Shown here: piece by piece, positions 56,322 through 64,000 of the stretch | Layout of the letters: every line of letters begins with the position of its first letter | Position numbering within the stretch: position 1 is the stretch's first letter | Assembly: GCF_030269925.1 (NCBI RefSeq) | Contig: NC_085126.1 | Coordinates: 3,536,501 to 3,600,500, forward strand | Length of the DNA stretch: 64,000 nucleotides | DNA from: Bombyx mori | Lineage: Eukaryota > Arthropoda > Insecta > Lepidoptera > Bombycidae | Reading direction: 5' to 3' | Notes under the pieces: model-generated | Told to the model about the DNA's origin: nothing | Database searches by the model: none | What the model saw: the letters and a program-made list of their open reading frames with translations, nothing else | Made by a program: the position numbers and the translations under genes

Positions 56322-58310
56322 CCCTACCTATGCTGATAGCCTTGAGAGGCTATTTCAGCTTCACCCTAACGTTAGTAGGTGAGCTCGCGGGGCTCAACCG
56401 GAGAGTTGCTAACACTGACCCTAGCAAGAGCAGTGCTTCGCAGAATCTACCACCGGATCGGAAACGCGACCCACTGAGAAGATCCGGCGAGAAACTCAGT
56501 GGGCTGTGTCTATGGGTTAGTTCGCTCGTCGAGCCCTTCGTCGCAAGCGACGGGTTCGACGAGGACGGTGACCGGTGCTTGTGGTGCCTAAAAGCACCGT
56601 TAATGGATCAGGAGGATCCGTAATGACGTGCTTTGGGCGACGTCGACGGTTTACCATTCGGTCTACTGGGTCGGGTATGTAATTTCCAGCGGCTACGATG
56701 AGAGGGTTCTCATGTCGTGCCGCCTTCTCAAAATGGCGCAGCGATGCCGACTGTAGATACTTACTAACAGAGTCGAGCTCCAGGTCGTCGTGGAGATCCA
56801 CATTCCTAAGGAACCAAGGCGCTCCGACGGCTATCCTGCAGAATCGTGATTGAATAACCTGAAGGGATTTCAAGTTGGTGCGGGCTGCGTGAGCGAACAC
56901 TACGCTTGCATACGTCATGACGGGGCGTATACAAGTTTTGTAGAGAGTTACCTTATTACGGAGGGACAGCTTGCTTCGACAACAAAGCATTGGATAGAGT
57001 CGTCCTAGAATAAACGCGGCGCGGTCGCGTACCGTTTTTATATGGGGACGGAATGTCATCCCTCTGTCGAGGGTGACGCCTAGATATTTGACCTTCGAGA
57101 CCCACGGTATGGGCTGGCCAAAGAGAGTGATGGGACTAACGGTGGAGGTGTTTGCGCGCCTACTACGGAGTGGGATGCTCGAAGTGATGTTCGGAGGGCG
57201 ACCCCTTTTGAAGAGCACCGCTGCGCTTTTCGTGGGGTTGATGTCAATTCGCCACTTCCGGAACCACTGTCCCATGGTGGCTACTGCGATCTGGAGTCGC
57301 CGATGAAGCAGCGACATCTTCCTACACGAGTAGTAGATAGCCGTGTCATCGGCGAAGAGCGCTAGATGGGTCTCCGGAGACCGGGGTATATCATTGATAT
57401 ACAAACTAAATAATAACGGGGAGAGCGCGGAGCCTTGCGGGACTCCGGCAGTCAGTTGACGGGGACGAGAACGAGTTCCCTCTACTCGATATCGAAACGA
57501 ACGGTTCGACAAGAAGTCTCGTATGATGAGCACGAGTCTGTCTGGCACTCCCATGTTGTACAGTTTATAAATTAAACCGTTGTGCCAGACTTTGTCGAAC
57601 GCCTTCGCGATGTCGAAGAAGAGGGCGCCGGTCGGGATTTGTTTACGCCTATTTAGTCCTATCAGAATGTGCTCCGTGAGGCGGTGCACTTGTTGTACGC
57701 ACGAGTGTTTAGAGCGGAATCCGAACTGTTCGTCTATGAGAATTTTGTTCGCGGTAACAAAATCCCAGAGGCGTTTCCTAAGGAGCCGTTCGTAAATTTT
57801 TCCTATCGTCGAGAGGAGACTAATCGGACGGTAACTAGAAGTTTCGTTTGTCGGTTTGCCCGGCTTATGTATACCGATAACGTCCGCTTCTTTCCACACC
57901 GCGGGAAAGATGCAGTGCGTCATAGCGGCATTTAAAATTGTAGCCAACATTGCTATCAGTTGGACTGGCAAGAGTTTTAGCGCGCGGTTGTGGATGCCGT
58001 CGGAGCCGGGTGCCTTCCTAGGTTGGAGGTTGTGGATCGCGTCTCTAACTTCGTCAGTGGTAATCGGGGGTAACGCGTCCGAGGGCGGCAGGGAAGCTCT
58101 GCGCTCGACCTCCCTGTCGACTAACTCGGTGTGTTCGGGGTCCGCGTGTTGAGTGCTGGTGGTGCACTGCTCTTGCAGTGCATCGGCAAGCAGCTCAGCC
58201 TTGTCATCGTCATCGAATGCCGGTGGTTGGCCTGAAGGGCGTACGAGGGGAGGCATAGTAGCGGTAGTTTCGGATTTGAGAGTCCTAGCTAGTCGCCAGT
58301 ATGCTTGGTG
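56265..58310 (-). mobile_element. Jockey-type LINE, 5'-truncated, with open reverse-transcriptase frame
   Basis: About 2.05 kb in minus orientation with an A-tail of more than 50 (T-run about 56265-56322) and a 200-bp 3' UTR. The coding part lies at 56517-58310. It has lost the endonuclease and any ORF1, but the reverse-transcriptase domain has no stop or frameshift. The boundary at 58310/58311 is where the coding sequence meets Helitron DNA. GTTT occurs at both edges and may be the remainder of a target duplication. Confidence 0.9.
56517..58310 (-). CDS. Reverse transcriptase (C-terminal 597 residues of LINE ORF2)
   Basis: This is the LINE-derived part of a 654-codon open frame whose formal ATG is at 58481. 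The first 57 codons come from Helitron and flanking DNA, so that start is accidental. In that numbering I see KAPGSDGI (157-164), the catalytic block FFDIAKAFDKVWH (288-300), AGVPQGSALSPLLFSLYIND (345-364) and the FADD box (376-379). A thumb and C-terminal region ends in an arginine-rich tail. The style (VTLYKTCIRPVMTYAS, GAPWFLRN) is that of the Jockey clade, which copies RNA at nicked target DNA. The endonuclease half is missing, so autonomous movement is not expected. The intact frame suggests a recent insertion. Confidence 0.85.
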   Translation of the reverse strand, partial: HQAYWRLARTLKSETTATMPPLVRPSGQPPAFDDDDKAELLADALQEQCTTSTQHADPEHTELVDREVERRASLPPSDALPPITTDEVRDAIHNLQPRKAPGSDGIHNRALKLLPVQLIAMLATILNAAMTHCIFPAVWKEADVIGIHKPGKPTNETSSYRPISLLSTIGKIYERLLRKRLWDFVTANKILIDEQFGFRSKHSCVQQVHRLTEHILIGLNRRKQIPTGALFFDIAKAFDKVWHNGLIYKLYNMGVPDRLVLIIRDFLSNRSFRYRVEGTRSRPRQLTAGVPQGSALSPLLFSLYINDIPRSPETHLALFADDTAIYYSCRKMSLLHRRLQIAVATMGQWFRKWRIDINPTKSAAVLFKRGRPPNITSSIPLRSRRANTSTVSPITLFGQPIPWVSKVKYLGVTLDRGMTFRPHIKTVRDRAAFILGRLYPMLCCRSKLSLRNKVTLYKTCIRPVMTYASVVFAHAARTNLKSLQVIQSRFCRIAVGAPWFLRNVDLHDDLELDSVSKYLQSASLRHFEKAARHENPLIVAAGNYIPDPVDRMVNRRRRPKHVITDPPDPLTVLLGTTSTGHRPRRTRRLRRRARRAN

Positions 58311-58383
58311 GTTTATTTTATACAAAAGCTTAGGTATTTTATTTATCGATTGAGACACTACGAAGTTTGCCGGGTCAGCTAGT

Positions 58384-58971
58384 ATATAATAATAATCTTC
58401 AATGATTGCCTTTAATACTCCAGTTGAAATTCTTAATTGTATTGGAAAATGTGTATTGTGTGACTGCAGAGTTTGTGGCAAAATTATACGTCATTACGAC
58501 GTTATACTAGCGTCTATTATATGTTATACCATAGATAATAATATAATATCAAAGCAAAATTGTTGCTTATTCTAAGCGATTGATACTTTGAAGCATCGGT
58601 CATTAGCCCACACGAATACTTCAAATCGTCTCGTTTAGATCAACGAAAAATAAAATAAAATTGGGAAACCACGCCTCCACAAGTTTGAGAGTCGCTGTTC
58701 TAATAGTTATTTCAGGGCTACACTAATACGTGGCCCGATTTAATCTGTATCCGACCTATTTGTGATTAATTGAATGAATGAATTAGCTCTAAAGCGGATT
58801 GTGTTCGCGCGTTGATGTAATATAAATAGGAATTTAATTAAAGCAAGCAATCATGCTCAAATATGGCATGTATGGGCGCAGACGCCATTATTGGCAATAA
58901 TTAACATGATTTATAGTTTAATTTGGTTTATGATATTATTTATTTATTATTAGCATTTGTCTGCCAGTTAC
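58384..58971. other. AT-rich stretch, nothing identified
   Basis: No frame or named repeat between the Helitron and the full-length Bm1. The first 98 bp also supply part of the accidental N-terminus of the chimeric frame. Confidence 0.4.
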
Positions 58972-59405
58972 ACTTTTTTTTTTTTTGCTTAGATGGGTGG
59001 TCGAGCTCACAGCCCACCTGGTGTTAAGTGGCCCATAGACGTCTATAACGTAAATGCGCCACCCACCTTGAGATATAAGTTCCAAGGCCTCAAGTATAGG
59101 TACAACGGCTGCCCCACCCTTCAAACCGAAACGCAGTGCTGCTTCACGGTAGAAATAGGCAAGGTGGTGGTACCTACCCGTGCAGACTCACAAGAGGTCC
59201 TACCACCAGTGATTGCGCAAATTATAATTTTGCGGGTTTGATTTTTATTACACGATGTTATTCCTTCACCGTGGAAGTCAATTTTGAACATTTGTTAAGT
59301 ACGTATTTCATTAGAAAAATTGGTACCCGCCTGCGGGATTCGAACACCGGTGCATCGCTATATACGAATGCACCAGACGTCTTATCCTTTAGGCCACGAC
59401 GACTT
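58972..59405 (-). mobile_element. Bm1 SINE, full length with tRNA-like head
   Basis: The only complete copy in the window. On the minus strand it begins with a tRNA-like head: A-box-like TGGCCTAAAGGAT (about 59384-59396) and B-box GTTCGAATCCCGC (about 59333-59345). The linker (CCACGGTGAAGGAATAACAT, ATCAAACCCGCAAAATTATA), the body and the A-tail follow. It is flanked by CAGTTAC on both sides (58965-58971 and 59406-59412), a target duplication. The head carries the internal RNA polymerase III promoter. Confidence 0.9.
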
Positions 59406-59412
59406 CAGTTAC

Positions 59413-60555
59413 TAACGTAGCAGTACGTACTTCAGTAGACTAAAGTTAATTAAAACAGACAGCGATCGATGCAATTTCCCTGTTTGCAATGTCACTAATT
59501 ACAGCAGCACGCTCGTATGAAATATGAATCAATACATAAACGTGTACAGTGTACACAGTTTGTGATTATTACTTTAGATTTGTTGTGTTGTGTGTTTAGT
59601 GCGAGTTTTTTAACGTTCTCGATAGCGTAAACGTTTTCTTTGTTACGCTAGACGTCGAATTTCTTAAAAATCGCTACTGCTTTCTACTCGGACATATGAA
59701 ATACTCGATTGTTTTTATCGTTAAAAAAGTAGTCTCTGGCGGTCGTTATTAACAAATAGAAAAAAGAAATTAAATAATATAACTAAGAGCTCTGTAGAGC
59801 TATTTAATACAATTCCAGAGTCTTATATAATGAAATGAGCGAGCATAATTCACGCGGCACCCCCTGAAGTGTAATAACATTCATATTGTTTAGTTCTATT
59901 CGACCGCGGCAATGTAAAATAGGAACGTGTATTTTTACGGAGGCAATTTCGTGGTACCGGGTAAAGTATACCTACTGCGTAAAGTGACATTTGCAGGACT
60001 AGAACAATTTTTTTCACAAGTTGAGTGAAGGCTGGGGGCTTTTGCGAGTGCAGTCTTGCGGATCTAGGTTGCGGGCACACGATGCTCTCTCTCTATTCTC
60101 TCACTGGACCACCCATCGCCATCGAGCCGAATACCGGGAATATTTTGCCCAAATTCCTACCACCAGTGTTTTAGGGCCCGTCCATATGCCAGCTTGGAGA
60201 CCGGCGAGAGACCCCGGAAGCTGACGTATAAGCTGCTCTACACGAGTCCTGTGATAAGTATCTGGCTATCTGGACGAATAAACGTACTCCTCAGCCTACA
60301 CACCGTTGATGATCCAGTGTTTCGAAGCTATAAGTTGATGGCGACGTCTAGGCCGGCTCTGGTCAGCCGAAAAGTCCCGTGGTCGAGGCCCCGAGGATCG
60401 GCAGTTAGGCGTTTTGTGGGTGTAGAGCGGCGAGAGAAGATGCGTAGCAGACGGAATGCATCGCCTTATCTCCACCTTGTCTCTGTGGCGATAGCCATCA
60501 TACAAGATGCCTGAATCTCGTTTACGACATTTTCAAGTTAAGCTCGCATATATAA
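59413..60555. other. Stretch with no supported gene; GC-richer block at 60020-60515
   Basis: 59413-60000 is AT-rich and featureless. 60020-60515 is GC-richer with overlapping frames on both strands but no domain. It may be an eroded transposon. Confidence 0.35.
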
Positions 60556-60823
60556 TATATAAGAATAAATATTTACTAACAATCACGCCACGTTAACTGG
60601 TCCCGTGGTATGTTCGTAAAGAGCTTGTGTTACAGGTACCAGATAACGGAAATAAATGTAATATTTTTATTATACACATACATATATTTAATGTACATCC
60701 ATAATCCTGGAAAATACATTTTTATATTTATCATACAAATATCCTCCCTTGGCGGGATTCGAACCCGCAACCCCCTTGTGTAGTGGACCATGTCACTTAC
60801 CGCTACACCAGACGGCCGTTATA
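60556..60823 (-). mobile_element. tRNA-derived SINE (second family), copy 2
   Basis: Minus strand matches 51151-51425: CCGTCTGGTGTAGCGGTAAG (A-box), GGGTTCGAATCCCGCCAAGG (B-box), then ATCTGGTACCTGTAACAC and CGTGGCGTGATTGTTAGTAA. Its head is better preserved than in copy 1. Confidence 0.75.
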
Positions 60824-60905
60824 TACAAGTTCCGAACAACAACATTCGGACTGTCAGTCTACCGGGCAAATATCACCCGCTCGGTGGAAGATCTTCCCTT
60901 TCGTC
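60824..60905 (-). repeat. 80-bp dispersed repeat with GAAGATCTTC core, copy 3
   Basis: Minus strand reads GGGAAGATCTTCCACCGAGC, GGGTGATATTTGCCCGGTAG, TGTTGTTCGGAACTTGTATA. Directly beside the head of the tRNA-derived SINE. Confidence 0.55.
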
Positions 60906-61500
60906 GTTTAAGCCTCCCAAATCTCCATTGTGTTCTCCTTCGTTCGTGGTTCAGTTGCGGATTGTTGAGCCACAAAGAATTTTAGCCGGTTCAACTCAGG
61001 TATATCCCGCTTACCGCTCCCAAAGTGTGAGCTAAAGGCTGATGATTCCATACTGACTCAAAATCAGAGTCTATAGACTTAACAACGTGATGCCACCATC
61101 TACATTGAGACATGACATGTCAATGATATAACAGCCCTTCAATTCGAGTCTTGCTTAATCATCATTTGACACGGTAAAGCCCAGGTTGTTGCTATTTTAG
61201 GTCTAGAGCACACAGCCCTCTCTGGCTTTAGCCTAGCCTTAGTTCATATTGTATTCAGAAATAGATTTGTGAATGGTCTCATTATTCTACTTCAGGGCTG
61301 TATGCACGTACAAAATACGGTCATCCCGCCACTAAAGATAAGTACATAGAACAGTTAATACACGCTTTTATTTACACTAAGACGTAATTTACGAGCACTC
61401 CCGGAACTAGGGACGAGCAATTTATCGACTATAACATTGAGTAATGATGTCCGCTGTATTTATTCTCTTAGTTACAAAACATTCTACAATTAGTTTTAAA
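60906..61500. other. Stretch with no supported gene
   Basis: A faint Bm1-like trace may exist at 61085-61150 (CACCATCTACATTGAGACAT). The rest is featureless. Confidence 0.35.
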
Positions 61501-61502
61501 AC

Positions 61503-61748
61503 TCTGGTGGTAGGACCTCTTGTGAGTCCGAGCGGGTAGGTACCACTGCCCTGCCTATTTCTGCCGTGAAGCAGTAATGCGTTTCGCTTTGAAGGGTAGG
61601 GCAGCCGTTGTAACTATACTGAGATCTTAAAACTTATATCTCAAGGTGGGTGGCGCATTTATGTTGTAGATGTCTATGGGCTCCAGTAACCACTTAACAC
61701 CAGGTGGGCTGTGAGCTCGTCAACCCATCTAAGCAATAAAAAAAAACT
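61503..61748 (+). mobile_element. Bm1 SINE, 5'-truncated
   Basis: CTGGTGGTAGGACCTCTTGT to AGCAATAAAAAAAAACTC. Confidence 0.9.
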
Positions 61749-61779
61749 CACCAAAGTCAATAATTACGTTGAAGTTTTG

Positions 61780-62010
61780 TTACTGGTGGTAGGAAGTCTT
61801 GTGAGTTCGCACTGGTGTCTATATTTGCAGTGAAGCAGTAATGCGTTTCGGTTTGAAGGATGGGGCAGCCGTTGTACCGTAAAACTGAGACCTTATAACT
61901 CATGTTCCAAAATAGATGGTGGCATTTACGTTATTGATTTCTATAGGCTTCTATATAATCACTTAACACCGAACCCGTGAGATCGTCCACCCAATTAAGC
62001 ACAAAAAAAT
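61780..62010 (+). mobile_element. Bm1 SINE, diverged
   Basis: TTACTGGTGGTAGGAAGTCT to CACCCAATTAAGCACAAAAAA, with deletions and about 20% change by eye. Confidence 0.8.
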
Positions 62011-62399
62011 GTTTAATCAATACTACGTAGTGGGAAATGTTGTTTTTTTAAATTTGAAGTGGTCTTCTTGGGCTGTAAAATAGGTTTTCTGATGTACTTG
62101 CGTCAAAGTGCGCCAGGGTGTTAATACCGCGGGTAGGTACGTTTTTTGTTGTAATTAAACAAGCGGGTTCATTGCCCGTCCGGTAACATGAATAGCATCG
62201 CCCATCTTGAAGCTATGTGGTTTTGGCGTAGCGCCATCCCATTTTTAAGTGGGATTATGAAAGGCGACAGGATAATGAGTACGCTACTTGCTACTTCGGT
62301 AGCTACGTGCTTTCTCCTTGGGTACGATTTCTAACCGAACTGGTGTTGGTATTGTAAGTCCGCATGGTATCATCATCAGAACCATTAAACGCAAAAATT

Positions 62400-62631
62400 T
62401 TGATGGGTGGACGAGCTCACAGCCCACCTGGTGTTAAGTGGTTACTGGAGCCCATAGACATCTACGACGTAAATGCGCCACCCACCTTGAGATATAAGTT
62501 CTAAGGTCTCAAGTATAGTTACAACGGCTGCCCCACCTTTCAAACCGAAACGCATTACTGCTTCACGGCAGAAATAGGCAGGGCGGTGGTACCTACCCGC
62601 ACGGACTCACAAGAGGTCCTACCACCAGTAA
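62400..62631 (-). mobile_element. Bm1 SINE, 5'-truncated
   Basis: GATGGGTGGACGAGCTCACA to GAGGTCCTACCACCAGTAAT; no T-run at its tail side, so the A-tail is lost. Confidence 0.9.
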
Positions 62632-62883
62632 TAAAACCGTACCGATTGAAGTACCGATTTCCTTATTTCAGTACGTTTTTAATTCCTATAATATATTATG
62701 AGATAATATTAGGTCTTTACTGACAAAATTGCCGTTTAGTATACAGAAAGTTAAAATCATTTTCTTATGAATATATTTTATATCTATGAATCAAAATATG
62801 TACCCATGGTATCAATGCATCTCTGTCTACTAGTCAGGTAGTTTTCAATGCTTCTCGAGTATCGTCAGCTTCCGCTATTACCT

Positions 62884-62995
62884 TTTTTTTTATTGCCCTT
62901 GTAGGCAGACGAACGCGCGGCCCACCTGATGGTGAGTGGTTACCGTCGCCCATGGACTTCAGCAATGCCAGGGGCAGAGCCAAGCCGCTGCCTAT
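62884..62995 (-). mobile_element. LINE 3' tail (family of 48000)
   Basis: T-run, GCCCTTGTAGGCAGACGAAC, GCCCACCTGATGGTGAGTGG, AATGCCAGGGGCAGAGCC. Confidence 0.8.
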
Positions 62996-63600
62996 TTATA
63001 TATACCTTTATACCTTTGATTGGTCCTTATTGAGTTTAGTTTTCAGATGATCACGAGGTTCAGTTTTCAATATCAAAATTTCTATGACGGAAGCATTCGA
63101 ACCGTTGTGGGTTTCTTTGTAGTGTTCACGCCAAGCACGTCGTTAATGTTGTGAGCATTGCTAACGCGACGGAACTTGTCTTCCTTATTTACTGTTTTTT
63201 TTTATCGGGTCCATGTTTATTTAAAGTTACAAATGTAGTGAAAACAAATCACTAATCAATTAACAATCGACTGAATTATAAAATAGAATTACATCTTTTT
63301 TTAATAATATTCATTTTAAAAGGCATTATTGTAAAACAACAACTTCATAGCACGTATTATATCGATAAGATAAGATATCGATTGATTTGCTATAACTACC
63401 ATATTCTGCCCTTCGGATGTCCGTATACTTGTGCAGAGTTACAATAGGCTCTGCTACCAGTAAGCAAACAGATATTATTTTGATTAGTTTTTTAAGTTAT
63501 TACAGACATAATTAAAATAACATTGTTTTGACTTTCTGCTTGATAAGTAATCTTATCTTATCTTATTATTATTATCTTATACCTTTAAACGAGCAATTCT
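62996..63600. other. AT-rich stretch, nothing identified
   Basis: No frame or named repeat; TTATCTTATCTTATTATT patch at 63550. Confidence 0.35.
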
Positions 63601-63607
63601 TGTAGCT

Positions 63608-63870
63608 ATATTAATATATGTATATGTATATAATCTGAATCTCGGAAACGGCCCCAACGATTTTCATAAAATTTAGTATGCAGGGGATTTCGGGGGCGAT
63701 AAATCGATCTAGCTACGATATATTTTCAGAAAATGTTGTTTTATTCGTGTTTTCAATAATCAACTCTTCCCGACATCTATTGGCGAATAATAATACTATT
63801 TTGCTTAATTGAGGGCAACTAACCGCTTTAAAGACAAAACAAGATGGCGTTATAAAAAAAAAACCGTCGG
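63608..63870 (+). mobile_element. Helitron-like fragment
   Basis: TATATGTATATAATCTGAAT, CTCGGAAACGGCCCCAACG, TTTTCATAAAATTTAGTATG, GGGGGCGATAAATCGATC form a block I associate with the 5' part of lepidopteran Helitrons. No CTAGT end found before the window ends. Confidence 0.45.
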
Positions 63871-64000
63871 TCATCATCTAGTATTTAATTAAACTAAATA
63901 TAATTTACACTATTTTTCTTTAGCGAATAATGATCGATACATTTATTTGTTTTTAAACAAATATCTGTGTTGTTCTTAAATATCATGAAATACACAATGT

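Larger units (their letters stand above)
56046..58383 (+). mobile_element. Helitron (family A) split by a Jockey-type LINE
   Basis: Left part 56046-56267 (ATAAAAATGAATTGCTGTTC to TTCGTTTTAAGTTT) and right part 58311-58383 (GTTTATTTTATACAAAAGC to GGTCAGCTAGT) join to one ordinary family-A element. Confidence 0.9.

Noticed and set aside
57073..58353. Plus-strand frames opposite the LINE
   Set aside because: Shadows of the reverse-transcriptase frame; no domain on that strand.
58311..58481. A genuine N-terminus of the reverse-transcriptase frame
   Set aside because: These 57 codons are Helitron and flanking sequence; the same Helitron words occur in non-coding copies elsewhere.
59321..59405. 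A tRNA gene on the minus strand
   Set aside because: It is the tRNA-like head of a full-length Bm1 SINE that continues through linker, body and A-tail.
1..64000. CRISPR array, bacterial operon or phage features
   Set aside because: Composition, introns, SINEs, LINEs and Helitrons show animal nuclear DNA. The tandem repeats at 21888 and 44185 lack regular spacers.

Overview
The window looks like a piece of a lepidopteran nuclear genome, most likely the silkworm Bombyx mori or a very close relative. The strongest clue is the roughly 430-bp tRNA-headed SINE I recognise as Bm1, present about two dozen times on both strands. It occurs with Jockey-type and RTE-type LINE tails and many CTAGT-ended Helitrons of lepidopteran type. 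The species call rests on recognition of these repeats, not on a search. The DNA is AT-rich, introns are long, and most long reading frames belong to mobile elements.

Two host genes can be supported, both on the minus strand. Positions 5016-5534 are a first coding exon of a NOL4-like (nucleolar protein 4) gene. It ends in a phase-0 splice donor and the rest of the gene lies beyond the left edge. Positions 26810-30496 are a complete two-exon gene for a ZAD-C2H2 zinc-finger protein of 728 residues. A 117-nt first exon (30380-30496) holds the first ZAD cysteine pair, and a large second exon (26810-28879) holds the second pair, an acidic middle and 12 fingers.

Everything else is repeat-rich intergenic or intronic DNA. 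1-5000: LINE tails and Bm1 copies in what is probably a NOL4 intron. 5600-15200: Bm1, Helitron and LINE-tail fragments. 16000-22500: three elements with terminal inverted repeats and an extra hairpin, which may be Helentron-like, plus an RTE tail and a possible first exon or promoter. 22500-32100: low repeat density around the zinc-finger gene. 32100-45000: degenerate LINE relics, three copies of an unclassified A-tailed repeat, a MITE, and a tandem array cleanly interrupted by a Helitron. 45000-56000: a pogo-like MITE, tandem Helitron-like units, a tRNA-derived SINE, and LINE tails. 56046-58383: a Helitron split by a young, 5'-truncated Jockey LINE with an open reverse-transcriptase frame. 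58972-62632: a full-length Bm1, a second tRNA-derived SINE and more Bm1 copies. 62900-64000: a LINE tail and a Helitron-like fragment.

The main interest is the record of nested insertions: a LINE in a Helitron, two Bm1 copies in Helitrons, a LINE tail in Bm1, and a Helitron in a tandem array that still contains empty sites. The unclassified hairpin-ended family at 16067-22515 is the best candidate for something little described.
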